Below are positions 44,553 through 58,100 of a DNA stretch of 64,000 nt, one piece after another (position 1 is the stretch's first letter; every line of letters starts with the position of its first letter). Source of the stretch: Clavaria fumosa. Lineage: Eukaryota; Basidiomycota; Agaricomycetes; Agaricales; Clavariaceae. The stretch covers positions 2,976,001 to 3,040,000 of the forward strand of contig OX637796.1 in NCBI GenBank assembly GCA_951802425.1, read 5' to 3'. The notes under the pieces were generated by a model. The model saw only the letters and a list, made by a program, of their open reading frames with translations, ran no database searches and was not told the origin of the DNA. A program made the translations under genes and the position numbers.

Positions 44553-47500
44553 TCAGAACGACGTTGACCGCGAGACATCCGCTCCGCCCAGCCACGACTC
44601 GTTGAATGCTTCTGAGGCCGGCGACTCGTCGAACTCGTTTACTAGCGTCCTAGTCTCATATACCACCGCATCGAGCGCCTCCCTTCGAGTCCACATCCTC
44701 TTGGTCAGCCTGTCCGCCGTCCCGTCTTCACCATCATCCGCGGCGTCCGAATGCGGCCACAGAACCGCCAGCGTCGACGACGAGCTATAATAGCCACTCA
44801 GGGCCAGGACAAGACGTATACGTCCGTATGTCGCCGCCACAAGTGCGCCGTCTTTAACGCGAGCCCCCTGCGACATCGAAAATGGTAAATTAGGCCGCCC
44901 CGGGCCCTCGACGGGCCCGAGGTGCACGATTCGTGGGCCAGTCCCACTAGAACCCCCTCCAGGGTAAGGAGTCTGTGGCGAGCGTTGGTAGCCCGCTTGC
45001 CGCGTTGACCCACCATCGAGCGGCCCGACAAATGATGACGACGGCGTCAGCGTCAGCGACGTGCTAGGGCCCATTGCGGCAGTAGCGCTTTCGCTCGTGG
45101 GCAGCCCAGACACGCGTCGACGCGGCTTTGAAAACGGTGAGCTTGGCGAGTACCGCAATGAGCGCACAGAAGTGCTCCTTGAGTGCTGCGGGTGTTGGTA
45201 TCGCAGCTCCTGGTCGAGCACAGCGACTTTCTCTTGCATAAAAGAGCGCATCTGGAGGGTCAGAGGCGTGCGACAAAGCAAAAGCAGCTCAAACAGCGAC
45301 CACATTGTGTAGTCGAGCATGCGTGGATGCAACATACGCTGCTCTGACAAATGCACCGGAGAAGCAGGCGCGCCTACGGCAGCAATGGATTGTGATGACT
45401 GATAGTCAGATATAAATGGGCTGATTTTGGGGGCGTTGATGGGTGAAACTGCCGGCGAAGGTGTTGGGGAGGGCGTTGGTGACTGTGATGGAGAAGGATT
45501 CTGAATAGACAACGCAAATGCGGCATTGCCCTCCCAGAGCACAGCTTTGAGAAGTCCACCAATTGTGCACCAGACCCCAGGAAAGCACGCAGAGAGCTCG
45601 GCGTCTGCCTTGATGATAATAACTTTAATGATTTGGATGGCTATTACCAAAGTCGCAATCTGGCCCTTCGGAGGTGTCTTGGTTTGGCCTCTTCCATCAA
45701 ATTTGGGATTCGGAGATGCTTCCCGGGAGCGGCTCTTCTTCTTCTGGTACGCAGACATTGCGTACGCCAGCAGCCGAACCCAGACGCGTTGGCATGATAT
45801 CTGCTGCCACGATTCAGCAACATTACCTTCCGACAACATTATAGCGGTGTTCTTCGTCCCTAGCACCAAGGGAAGTACGATCTCGGTCAGGAACTCGAAC
45901 GATGGATAGCGCTTCTCCACCTCCGCAATGACAGCATCTCCGCGTAGCATGATCCCGTTCGCCATCAGCGTGACTAGGCTACGCCGCAACGGTAGCTTCG
46001 ATAAAGTTTCGGCGGGCACCTGCTCACACACATTCAAACCAGCTACGCAGAAGAACCCGACGACCTGCTGTGCAAACGAAGCGTCGTTGGTATACAGCGA
46101 AGTAGTTGCGAGCTCCGCCACAACATCGAACACGCCCGCAAAATCAATGGCGGGAGCGTGCAAGGCGACCATGGGACTCAGAATCTCGAGAAACGCGACT
46201 GCCTCTTTCGCGCTGGGCTTGTTCTCGCGGAGGAGTGCCGATCTGGCAAAGTTGGCGAAGAAAAAGCTGATGCGCCGCTGGTTCTTAGAGGTAGTCGTGT
46301 CCCGTAGCATGGACTTAACCAAATCGAAGACGCGCCGCGTGGCGTCTCCGTCGAGCGTGCCCCCCGCGTCAGCGAAAGAGACGACGAGAGACAGGTAGTC
46401 CTGGCGCATGGAATATAAGTCGCCAGATTGCTTGGACTTGCCAAGGAGTTGTTCCTCAAGAAGAGGCTCCGATGTGAATGTGGGGACGCTGTGCTCTGTA
46501 TTTGACTTCAGAATGAGGGACTCTGGAACCTTTGCTCTGGTAGCTGCCCGGACCAGAATCAATCCCAGAGCTTCAACCCCTTCTTTGAGCACAGATCTTG
46601 TAGAGGCAGAAGAATGATACAAGTGTGGGACTAGGAATCGCAAGAACCGTAGGAAGTGCTCTGCTCTTGAAATGGTGGGATCGTGTGCTATGACAGTTAA
46701 GAATAGTCGCACGAAGTTGTCCATCCCTAGCCGCTTCGCTTCGTATTCCTCGGGCAGATTAACGGCAAGAAGATCGCCCGTCCCTCCGTTGACGAGAGCA
46801 GCCAGGAAAGCTTGCGGTTTCTCATCCGCGGTGCTCAGCACCAGAGCCTCCCATTCCTGCGGCTTGTTTGCGTTGTGAATACCGGCCGCGTCGGGGGTGG
46901 ATGCGAACACCCCTCGTCTCAGGGCAGAAAAAAGCGTATAGACGTTCTTCGCAACCCAATCACCGTCAATGGTAGGGAGCATCATGACATGAGACATGAT
47001 ATCCAACGTTTGGAAGGCAAAGGCCTCGCGATGTAGCGCATGGAACCGGTTTACCGCATACTCAATTGCGTGCCTGATACCCGTATGCATCTCAGATTCT
47101 GCGTAGACTTTTAGCACCGCCGGCATGAACAGCGTGAAGGCGCCTCCCGACGTAAACAAGCGCCGGAACCGTGTGCTGGCCACCATGAGGGCTGTGATAC
47201 ACGTCAACCCCATCGACGAGTGTCTGCAGATGAAACAACTCACTGATCATGGCTTGACTAACAATTCCAATGTCATCACTATGTATCAGTAGAACCTTAT
47301 TGAGGCCATCTAGGAGAACAGCCAGCTCGTTCCGATCATTCAGATGTCGGGACAATGATCTGAACACCTGAGCGATCAACAACAGATAGCTTCTCGAGAG
47401 CATGAGGGATAGACTTCTCAGTGCTGGATCAGACGTATAGTAGGGCGATTGTTGATCGGAGTGTTTGCGTGGGATAAAGTCAGTCAGTTCAAGGGGTTTT

Positions 47501-50500
47501 GAGGAATTTATGGTGGCATCCCTGGAGAGAATGGTGAACTGAGTCAAGGACTTCCGAATAACCTGTACATCTTGCGGTTTGCACTTCAGCATGGACAAAA
47601 AAGCCATATTTTGCGCGAGTCGAACCATGACGATTCGAACGAGAGTTGAAGGTGCGCCCCCAGAACGGTCAGCAGGGACCCCGATTCCTCGAGGAAACAT
47701 GGGTCCGGAAGGGGCGCTAGACGGAAACCATAAAGAACCGGAGGGGACGACAAAAATCTCGACCTTGGATCGACGAAGCTCCAGAATAGACATTGCACTG
47801 ACCTGCGTGACGAGCTTCGCCAGGATGGGGACGATATATGCAAAATCCTGCAGGGTATCTGTACCTTCAGGTTGCTTTGTGAGATATCGGAGAAATCCGG
47901 CTAGTTGATTGAATACGAGGTGGGTCACTCCGTGTGGAAGCTGTCTGCGCACATGAAGTAGTGCACGTAGCGCCGAGACAGCCGCGGTAGTTCCATAACC
48001 ATTGTCGACAAGCATGTCTAGGACCGGTCGAGTCACGAGCGATGGTTCGTTTCTCATCAAGTCCATTACAAGACATCGCGCGCTACTAGCCACGGCGAAG
48101 TGCGAGTCAAAAACGAGCAAGATAAGTTCTGGCAAGAGTGCTGCGAGAGAGGGAACAAATGCTGATCGCCTTTTCGTGCCAAGGGCCGAACCGCTAGTAG
48201 AAGCTTTTCTCTGAAACACGGCATCTTTAGCGTCTTCAGCGCCAGGATCTTTGCCAGGGGAAGATGGAGATGGCGGTGTCAAGTCAGCTTCACCGTCGTT
48301 TTTGTCGATCTGATGAATGGGACACAGAGTCATTGGCCGAAGGATAGTCTCCAATTTCTCATCGGTGGCACTTTCTTCATGCGTCCATCCGATCTCCTCC
48401 AGGCGCTTTTTAAGCTCCAGCGGGATGGTCGATCCGCCCTTTACTTCATTTTGTACTCCAAGCGTGATGGAAGGGACGCTGTCAAGTTCCCGCACATAGA
48501 GGTTTGAGCCAATGTCCGTGGCAACGAAAGGAAGAGCGCCACGGGTGAGCTTAAAGGGGCGTCGATGCATCTTATCCGTATTGAAGTCTAGTGAAAGCAG
48601 CTGGTACCTCCAATTAGCAAGCGTACCAATCCTCCGTATCGTTCGAAGTAAGACCGCCGGCTCTGTACTGATTTCCATTTTCATAGCAGTTCAATGCGGC
48701 GTGTTGAATCATGCGGGCATACCTTCGTAGATCACTTTTGACTATCCTCTGGAACTCTCGCTCTGACTTCTCTGCGCACTGCATTATCATAAAGCACGCC
48801 TATATGAACGCTGGGATGAGTCAGGCAACAACGATGTACAGATGAATACTCACAGGAACGACTAGCCGGGCGTCTTCGCAATCCAAGTCCACGGTCCACA
48901 GAGGTTTGCTCATTCTTCTGAAGTCGTTAGAACTCAACAAACCGGATAAAGCGACAAGAAGTTGGATCATCTCCACTCTGTCGGTGTCGGGTGATAAAGA
49001 ATCAACATATTCGAGTTGGAAAGCGAAGGGATTGTGAGTGATAGGGTCGTCGAGATCGAAGTGACCCCCAGGTTGAGGTGAAGCAACAGCGTTGCGCCGC
49101 TGTAATATCGCTGAGAAATAATGCAACGCCTTCGAGCAATGCATTGCTTACATAGGTTTTAGTGCGGACTTCGACGGTGTTGTAAACCGTACGCAATTTT
49201 TCCACAATTTCACCTGAATCTTGTTCAGCATGGGCTGGAAGGTCGCCCGCGGCATGTGTATCGAGAAACCAGTTCACAATAACCGGAAGAAAATTTGCGC
49301 TGTGGTCCGATTAACGAGCAGCTCATTCAGAACAAATAACTAATTACCTTTTGAGAGTTCGTGTCAACAGTCTCATTTCTAGAAAAAGTTTGCAAAATAG
49401 TCTACGCTGAATCGGTGAAACTAGCGTATGTTTCTCCTGCGGACCTACGTATAGGTGAGGTCGCCTCAGTTTTAGTATTGGCACAAACCTTGGCCTTGAG
49501 CAATATGCCTAATCTGACTTCCAGCTCAGCAGCAAACTTGACTGCCTCAGTCCGGTGTGTCTCTGCTTCGTTATCAGCCTGCAGCCATAATACTACCTAG
49601 TCAGCATGCACTCTGCAGCCATCACACGAAAACTGCACCTCGCCCGTCGTAATACTCGTCCGCTTTCCCAGCCTGACCGCTCGAATCCGACTGATTAACT
49701 CAATCACCAGAAGAGCCTGACCTAATCTTGGCTTCCCATATTTCGGCTGATCTTCATTCCCAGGCTTCGAGGCCGGGTCAAGCATCAAAGCTACCGAAAG
49801 CATTTCTGCATTCCGCAGCCACCAATCCGGGAAATATCTACCAGGTTGAGAACAAGCCGAGCACGTGAAATCGAAAAACATACCGAGATACAGCAGCGAG
49901 TATTTCTAACTTAGTGCTGGCAGTCTTTTCCGACACAGTAGTCGCCATCTGGATCACAAACTTGTAAAATACTTGTGGATCCAACTTGGATGCCTTTTGG
50001 AGGAGGGAAGTAAGCCCTTGTTGGGGCCAGCTTAGCACTTTATTGGTGCACAGGTGCTGAAATGGCAGTTAGAGCAGGAAGGGGTAGGTCAAGGGACCAC
50101 GAACATCAAAAAGACAAGGTAAAAAGAATGCCAAAATTTTTTTCTTTTCCGACTCTGGCTCTATCTTGTCGATGAGGAGCGAAAGACAATGCGTTGAGGC
50201 GGATAACGGCGTGTCTGATATCTGTAGTACAGTCAGTGCTTCAGTGTGGCCAGAAAAGGATATCGACACTGACGAGTTTCTTCACCGCCGTTTCCAATAC
50301 CGACTTCCAATCTTGCCTATCTTCGTCTCTCCAGAATTTGCTCAGAGTCTGTGACACCCAATGGCCAGAATGGGTGTCAACCTTGGTTGCTCCGCTATCG
50401 CGCCGAACGTTCATACTCCCCTTGTTCTCGGTGCGCCTAATCAGCATTAGCAATACTCCTGGCACGCCTGCCTTGCACCCTTCAAGTTTGTACTCATCAA

Positions 50501-52304
50501 TGGTGCCAAGCACGTATGACTTCAGAAGACGTGTAATATGTGAAACTTGCATTGGTGTCTCGTATGGTGAGTCGGCCATATGCACATCATCAGCTGAGGC
50601 TATGCTGAGGAATGTACGTAGGAGAGAAGCGATAGCGGAGCCCCAGATCGCCATCTGAAGTGCAGTTGGTTGGTGCTTCGACCGGGGCCAGTATTCCTGT
50701 GCAAGCATGAGGAAGACTGAAAATTGATGAAAATAAAATATTCACTTCAACCAGACTACACCAAATTGAAAATTCTACTGTCGCTTTCATGTTCTCCATG
50801 CCTTTCGCTATAGCCCCCAGACAAAGAATAGCCCTCACACTTTCGTCATTGTCCCTTTTATTCCATTTCACCCCATACGCAGTTTCCAGGTCAGAAAGAG
50901 AAAGGATAGGACACGCGCCGAATTGATTTCCGCTCTGCGAGCCGCTTGGTCCCTGGGTTAATCGGGTGATGAGTTGCCTGACGATAACAGACTCATTCGA
51001 ATCCCTGGCATGCGCAGCCAAGAGTGTCATGAGTGCTTGTAGTATAGTTACAAGATCATTGAGAAGCATCGGCGGTGATGAGCCTTCAAAATTTTCAGGC
51101 AAAGAGTCTGATGGCGAAGATGGTAAAACCCTATGGAAGAGGACAGCTGATAAGAGGTATAGAATGCGAGAACGGTGGGGGCTTTGCACGAGAGCGGCTT
51201 GAGAAAGAGGAACAGCACGCTTGAGCACTGACTGGAGGAGGGTATGAAGCCAGATAGTGACACATTTAGATCTCAGATACGTACATCACAGGACCACGTT
51301 CTAATGACCAAGTTCCAACACTCTAGAGCCAATACTTTTTCTTCCTCTCCTTCACTCTCTAGTGACACGAGAAATGGCCGTAGACAAACTGACATGACTT
51401 GAGATTCGTACGGTAAAGTTGCTGGACCGAGCGACACGGACGTAGAAGCACCGATAAGAACCTGGTGTAATTGCCGCAAGCTTGGAATGGAATAGGATGA
51501 GCTGCCGATGGTATGCTGAGACCAAAGCGAATAGGGACGACGACTCCCCACCAGCGAAGAGGACGGGTAGCTCACGCCACTACCAATCGTGACTTGTCCT
51601 GCTTTATTTGACACCGTACCACTACGGACTCCGAACCTTGCTGAGTGGCATGCCTGTAATACCTCTTGGGCCAACCTATGGGACGAATCAATCGATGCTG
51701 ACTGAGCTTGCTCGACGACCTGACGAAAAACAAGACGTTGTGCAAGACGAGAGCGAGGTTGAGAAGATCCTAAAGAAGGAGCAGGCGAGGCAGAGCGTGA
51801 CGGAGGCATCACCGGCAAACTGTGGACGGACGTAGATGAAGCGGCAGCAACGGATGGGAGGTGGGAATGCAACGCTACGGCTGAAGGAGATGCAGGCGGC
51901 TGAATACCAGCCGATAAGAAGTTTTGCCGCAACATATTCCATCGCTGTGTGGCACCAGGAGTTTCTACTGCTGATGCAGGTGGGGACGCTAACGATGGCG
52001 ACGCAACTAACGACTGTTTCGATATGTCCGGAACGTTGTAAGATGATTTGGGAGATTCTGCCAGCGGTTTGTCTGTCCAAGGAATGTCTCTTTCAGCCTC
52101 TGCCTCGGTTGCTGGCGAAGGCTGGTCAGAGTCAGACCGCACCGTATCCGTCGCTTGTCCAGATGAGCCTTCAACGTAGGAGTTCCAAGACTTATCAGAT
52201 TCTATAGAAAACATCCTTCTTGTTGGGCGAGGCCTGGGGCCCATTGGCCTGGGGACTGAAGCCATCGTTGAGGACCTGCTAGTATTGCTAATGTCCTTCG
52301 CCAT
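44553..52304 (-). CDS. Giant helical-repeat protein, resembling UNC80
   Basis: One very large gene with many introns. It starts at the ATG at 52302-52304 (MAKDISNTSRSSTMASVPRP) and ends at 44553 (VSRSTSF). The product is about 2,300 residues. The first 200 residues are Ser/Pro-rich and disordered. Beyond them the protein is almost entirely alpha-helical repeat-like, e.g. YSIPSLRQLHQVLIGASTSV, YFPDWWLRNAEMLSVALMLD and TRFRRLFTSGGAFTLFMPAV followed by LKVYAESEMHTGIRHAIEYA. A Ser/Pro-rich section (44900-45420) precedes a short C-terminal domain (TRREALDAVVYETRTLVNEF). The segment around AIEYAVNRFHALHREAFAFQ and its position recall UNC80, the scaffold of NALCN channels, whose fungal relative is Cch1. 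I base this on memory of the family's look, so it is tentative. Other large ARM/HEAT scaffolds remain possible. Confidence 0.6.
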
Positions 52305-52675
52305 CGTCGTCGCTCAGACCAAAGCAGGCGCGAAAGTAAACAAGTCACAATCCATCAAAGCTCGGTCTTGATTGAGAGAATTACCTTGCTTGATCGAGCT
52401 ATCGCGGTGAATTATGTCAGCAACATGCATTGTTGTTGTTTGGTTTTTGGAAGAGCATGAATCAATTCAATATTTATTTATTCATTAATAACTCCAGGTT
52501 GAACGTTGAACGTTGAACGGTGGGGACTGTTGTCTATGCTTGCATAGGTTGTATGGCGGGGGTGGTCACATCCTCTGACTATGTTGGGAATGTTAGGATG
52601 CAAGGCCGCAGACAAATAAGCGCATACGCAATCCACCTCATACTCCAGTACTAACCGTGACAAATGTTGTACACC
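52305..52675. promoter_or_regulatory. Divergent promoter region with GTTGAAC triple repeat
   Basis: About 370 bases between divergent starts. It includes three tandem copies of GTTGAAC at 52498-52518 next to an AT-rich stretch (about 52455-52490). No other regulatory element is evident. Confidence 0.45.
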
Positions 52676-53886
52676 ATGAAACATTTCGCCTGGCTGGCTG
52701 CTCTAATCATTCTCCCTTGTGTGCATGCACACGCAGGCGATCGTGAGCGAGCGAAGGATGATCAAGCTCAGAATTATGCCCAGCGTCATGTAAGCATGTT
52801 CAATGCTAACCTCTTTCATGCCGCTAAACATGCACTCAGATGGCTTCTGAGCACCACATGTAAGCTCCTTCTTAGGGTCAGAGTTGTGTGCATCGTTGAT
52901 GGTCATATACAATGTTTCAGCGACTCATTTGACATCCCCAGTTTCTTTCAGCTTCACGATCTGGACAGGTACGTTTTATATATCAATCTCTCAATCTTTC
53001 TGAGCCGTGGATGTCCCACAGCGATGGTTTTTGGGACCGCGGTGAAATAGAATCAATATACGGTGTTCACCACGTTTATGCACAGAAATTGTCCAAAGAC
53101 GACGTCGAGCACCAAGGGAAGGCTGACTTGATCGTGAAGGCAGTCCTCGAACTGTTAGACAAGAACAAAGACGGTAGAGTCTCTGTCGAGGAGTTGAAAG
53201 CAGTTGGGTTAGAAGGCTTACCAAGCTTTGAATCACTCGGTGCGGAGGGACATCACTATGATGTTGAGAGCGGTTTGTACCAAGTCGAATCTGTCCCTTG
53301 CAGTATTAACCAATCGTGCTTTCTTAGAATTCTTTTTACATCACGAAGGTCTGGCTTCTCCACGCACAAAACAATTTTATTGTCTCATTATCTTCGACGA
53401 AAGAGGAGTTTCACTCTACCCCAGAGACGCAGACCGACGAATCGTACATTCATCCAGAAGATATTGAACACTTTGCACACCATGAAGACATCGAACGCGA
53501 AGAAGCTGTGAAGGAGGCCAAGTTCCAGGGAATCTCCGTTGAAGAAGTCCTCAAACAACACGATGAAGCGCTACGCCACACTGATGATCGCGCGAGCCCT
53601 GTGGATGGAGAGTCTTCTACACCTGAAGGAACGACACCACCAAAATACCCGCGAGGTTCTAAGCTCATCAAGCCTGAGAACGTTGCGAAGAAAGAAGCCT
53701 TACTCTCGCAACCTGAATGGGGCACTGGCGATCGAGGCTACAACCAGCCTAAGTCACCCATCGAGAAGCTGCGTAAGAACATGCCTTATAAGGTGCGATC
53801 TGTCTCTGTCTCTGCTCCGTTCGGACTGGAGCTTACGGTCGAGCGACGTGAAGTACAAGTTCAAGAGAAATTGGGGAGACTTTTGA
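52676..53886 (+). CDS. SSP120: Secretory-pathway EF-hand protein, SSP120/nucleobindin-like
   Basis: Calcium-binding lumenal protein; yeast Ssp120 works with the Emp46/47 cargo lectins between ER and Golgi. The ATG at 52676 opens a signal peptide (MKHFAWLAALIILPCVHAHA); another in-frame ATG lies four codons upstream. After introns come QNYAQRHMASEHH, FDIPSFFQLHDLD, SDGFWDRGEIESIYGVHHVY and a canonical EF-hand loop DKNKDGRVSVEE. The C-terminal half is charged: YIHPEDIEHFAHHEDIEREE, FQGISVEEVLKQHDEAL and SPIEKLRKNMPYK. The last intron (after TATAAG, acceptor before TACAAG) gives the ending YKFKRNWGDF with TGA at 53884-53886. Paired EF-hand helices around GFWDRGEIE and DGRVSVEEL match the family. 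About four introns. Confidence 0.85.
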
Positions 53887-54461
53887 GCGCTGCATCCTTA
53901 TATGGTTGCTGTTTTATTTTGTTTCGCTTTCTAACTGCCATGTGTATGTGTCAGTCCCTCCACGTATTTAAGCCTAGCTTTTCGCTTGCTTTCGCTGATA
54001 TCGCCAAGTTGTTCTCGAGAGTCCTTTGCCGTAAGTTCTCGTATGAGGTACATTTGACGTGGGAAACATAAACATCGGGATTTGGCAACGTGAATGAGGA
54101 TACTATTGTCCTGAGCTCGCGCTGACTCGGCATCAAGCCTGCGTGCTGATCCGTCACGTGTAGCGTTGGCGTTTGAGTGGATCGAGAAAATTAAGCAGAC
54201 ATTGAAATTGGGGAAGGCACTACCCGTGCTGCAACCCAAAAGTTGACGATAAACATTCCGGAGTGGCCAGCGGATGTGATCCTTGCACTTGCACAGATTG
54301 TGTAGTCACTGTTAAAAGTAGACAGAGCTCCGGATACTGTGCTGGGTCCGCCCAGCAAATTCTGTGAAAATGCTCTCTAAAAACTGTTGGAACTCAAGCT
54401 CATTATCTGGGTATATTGTGGAACTGTCGTTTGCCCTGCATCAGCGGAATGCGCAGATGTA
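53887..54461. other. Convergent intergenic region
   Basis: About 575 bases between the 3' ends of the EF-hand gene (plus) and prefoldin 1 (minus). It contains one TCACGTGT word (54154-54161) far from any known start. Open frames here lack motifs. The prefoldin 3' end could extend to 54403 if an extra intron is used. Confidence 0.4.
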
Positions 54462-54986
54462 TCATGAAACAAAGCGTACGATGTCTCGAAGTTGCGACTG
54501 AATGTCGTTGAATTGCTTCTCGAGAAACTTCGCCTGCACACAGTGAGGATCATGGTGGTCACCGGAAACAGACAAAGATTGACCTTCTTATTCAAATTCG
54601 TAATGTCGTCCGCTAAGGTTTCTTCCTGACGCTTGAGATCTTGCTCTATCGTCCGAGGTACCAGCATAAACCTTTAGCAGATCATCAGCAAGCAAAATGA
54701 GTGCGGATATAGACCGGAGGGCGGAACTAACATTTTGCCCACGCCTTTGTATAACTTTACGTCGCCACCCAACTGACCGACTTCTTCAATTGTGAGTTGC
54801 AGGATGCGGCGTTCCCGGTCTTTCGAGGCGATTTGTTGTTGACATAAGGTGAGGGCCCGCTGGGACTGGACTGCGGTTTGCTGGAGTTGGAGGAGTATCT
54901 AAATGCGGCGCACGTATTAGTACTGAAATATATGGGAAGAGAACATGGCAGACCCTTCTAAGTGTATCATCTGGTAGACTAGCCAT
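54462..54986 (-). CDS. PFD1: Prefoldin subunit 1
   Basis: Beta-type subunit of the hexameric prefoldin chaperone that hands actin and tubulin to the CCT chaperonin. The ATG at 54984-54986 gives MASLPDDTLRR. After an intron comes ILLQLQQTAVQSQRALTLCQ with QQIASKDRERRILQLTIEEV, then GQLGGDVKLYKGVGKMF. GVGKMF is the conserved turn of prefoldin 1. The second coiled-coil arm reads MLVPRTIEQDLKRQEETLAD and FLEKQFNDIQSQLRDIV. The stop at 54462-54464 follows RFVS; an alternative splice at GTACGC would instead end at 54403. The size of about 125 residues fits the family. It shares a 178-base divergent promoter with SNU114. Confidence 0.85.
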
Positions 54987-55164
54987 CGACACGATCGAAG
55001 ATGAACGACGCGTCCTGTGGCTGAGTTCCAAAAATTTCCGCAAAGCGCGCCTCAACAACTTGCTCTCTCGTAGGGCCTCGCACGTTTGCGCAGAATAAGC
55101 GTAACGTATCTCTTAAGGCCGACGCGACACAAGACTCTCCCACCCCTGCAGAACAATCTCTGTA

Positions 55165-58100
55165 ATGGCTTCCCTCGAAGACTACGATGAATTCGGCAAT
55201 TACATTGGCGCAGACCTCTTGTCCGACGATGAAGAAGAAACCCCGCAAAATGGGTTCCCGATACTGACTGAGGCACAGCCAGCGCCACTGGAGGGCTATG
55301 ATGACAAGTCTGTAGAGCAGAATGCGCTCATGGAATTGGACGGTGCGATTCTTGCTTTCCCTGAAGCTGCTGGCTGATTGATCGAACAACGAACAGAGCC
55401 AGGCTACAACGCGGTTATACTGCACGAGGACAAGCAATATTATCCTTCAGCGATGGACGTATACGGCAAAGACGTCGAGACCATGGTCCAGGAGGAAGAC
55501 GCCCAACCTCTCACAGAGCCGATCATTGCCCCCGTGAAAGTACGGAAGTGGACAGTGGAGGAGAAGGGCATGCCAACCACACGATTTGCTAAAGAGTATG
55601 CGATGCCTCATGCCTTAATTGAAAGCCTCATTGACGGAATGGTGAAGTTTCTTACTAAATATGACCGCTTTCCCCGACATGATACGAAATGTTGCCGTGG
55701 TGGGCCATCTGCATCACGGGAAAACAGCATTGATGGATATGCTCGTTTTCGAAACGCATCAAATGGTTTGGGATGCAGATAAACCGGTACGCCTGCTTGA
55801 TATGCTGTTTGGCGTATCCAGGACTGAAGGAACTCAAGTTGCGGTACACGGATACCCATATTTTGTCCCGTGAACGTGAGATCTCCATCAAATCGTCACC
55901 GATGTCCCTCATTCTGTCCACCACTGCTGGAAAGTCTTATCTTCTGCACCTTATTGACACTCCGGGCCACGTCAATTTTCTTGACGAGGTCGCCTCAGCC
56001 GTCAGGTTAGTTGATGGCATCGTAGTGGTAGTTGACGCCGTCGAGGGGGTGAGTTTCTACTGTCCGTCTGGTTACTGTCCATGTGTAACAGTTGGCTGTC
56101 CTAGCTGATGGTAGGAACCGAGTTCATTCTCCGACATGCTTTGCAAGAAGGTGTCAAAATCACTCTTGTCGTGAACAAAATAGATCGTCTCATTCTCGAA
56201 TTGCGCATAAAACCGGCTGATGCCTATTATAAAATCAAGCACACCATCGAGGAAATCAACACTTTCATCAGGTATGTTGCGCTTTGTACTGCTTCGTCGC
56301 TGGGCTGAAGAAAGTTCAGTGCTATAGACCCAGACCCTGCACTTAGGCTTAGTCCTGAGTGCGGAAATGTAGCCTTTGCTAGCACCGACATGAACTGGTG
56401 CTTTACATTGCATTCATTTGCACATATGTACGCCAGTACCTACGGTAAAAGTTCCCAATTCGATTCTGTTCTGCCATTATTCGAACACTCTTGAAACTAG
56501 GGTCTTTTGACGTCAAGGGCTTCGCCGCTCGTCTTTGGGGCGACATCTATTTTAATTCTGATACCCGCAAATTCACCCGCAAGCCAGCCGACCCAGAACA
56601 CAATCGTACCTTTGTGCATTTCGTCCTGGAACCTCTCTACAAATTGTACGCTAGCGTTCTAAGCGAAGACACCGACGTGCTCAAGGATACTCTTGCCGGG
56701 CTAGGCATCCGGCTGAAGACTGTGATGTACAAAATGGACGTGCGGCCTTTGCTCAAAGCTATCCTGGATCAGTTCTTCGGCCCCACGACCGGGTTGATTG
56801 ACATGATTGTTGAGAAAATCCCATCACCTATCGATGGCGCTGTAAACAAGGTGCGATGTGAACAACTCTTTCATCGACGGGAACTGACATAGCTTGTATC
56901 TAAGGTCGAAGGCACGTATAACGGATCGCAGACCTCCCACGTGGCTTCGTTCATGAAGGCCTGCGATCCAGAAGGCCCTGTGATGCTACACGTCACTAAG
57001 CTGTACCAAACGACAGACGCGCAGTCCTTCCGGGCATTTGGCCGTGTGTTGAGTGGCACCCTTAAAAAGGGCATGGAAGTCAAAGTACTCGGTGAAGGGT
57101 ACTCGCCTGAAGATGAGGAAGACATGATGAAGGCGGTCGTGGAGGACATCTGGATAAGCGAGGCACGGTAAGATTCCTTCCCCGTCTACTGATCTGTGAC
57201 ATTGACCCGAGACTCCGCGTTTCAGGTATTTTATATCCGCAGACGAAGTTCCTGCCGGAAACCTGGTATTGCTTGGTGGGGTAGACGCCTCGATCACGAA
57301 AACGGCGACCCTAGCGTCTGCGGACATTGAAGAAGATCTGCACATCTTCCGGCCGATCAAGCACATCACACAGTCGGTGCTGAAAATCGCGATCGAGCCA
57401 ATAGCGCCGTCCGAGCTACCTAAGATGTTGTCTGGCCTGCGCAGCGTGAATAAGTCGTATCCGCTCGTATCGACCAAGGTGGAGGAAAGCGGTGAACATG
57501 TCCTCATAGGCACGGGCGAGCTCTACCTGGACTGTGTGATGCATGACTTGCGGAGGCTCTTTGCGGAGATTGAAATCAAGGTTTCTGATCCTGTTACCAA
57601 ATTCTGCGAGACAGTTCTGGAGACGAGCGCGCTCAAATGCTATGCAGATACTCCGAACAAGAAGTGAGCACGATGTCCTTTACGTCATCCCACAAGACTA
57701 AGTCATGTTTCGTTTTTTTATAGGAATAGGATTACTATGATTGCTGAACCGCTGGAGCGCGGTATTGCGGAGGACATTGAACGCGGACGGGTCAACATGC
57801 GGATGCCGGCTAAAGACCGGGGCAAGTTCTTCCAGGAGAAGTACCAGTGGGATCTGCTCGCATCCCGGTCGATATGGGCGTTTGGTCCCGACGAAAATGG
57901 ACCCAATATATTGTTGGATGACACGCTTCCTTCTCAGGTGGGGTGTTCTCCATCTTTCACCTCGCGAGTTTCTGCCTATGTTGATGTGTCGTTGTATTAT
58001 AGATCGACAAGAAGCTACTTGCGACGGCAAAGGAACACATAAAACAAGGGTTCCAGTGGGGTGCGCGTGAAGGCCCGTTATGTGATGAACGTCGGTGGTC

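Noticed and set aside
45370..45600. Short frames on both strands in the Ser/Pro-rich part of the UNC80-like gene
   Set aside because: They are alternative readings of a low-complexity coding stretch.
55375..55377. In-frame TGA near the start of SNU114, suggesting a pseudogene
   Set aside because: It lies inside a normal 54-base GT...AG intron (55343-55396). Splicing gives [17 protein letters not shown], as in the family, and all later blocks are intact.
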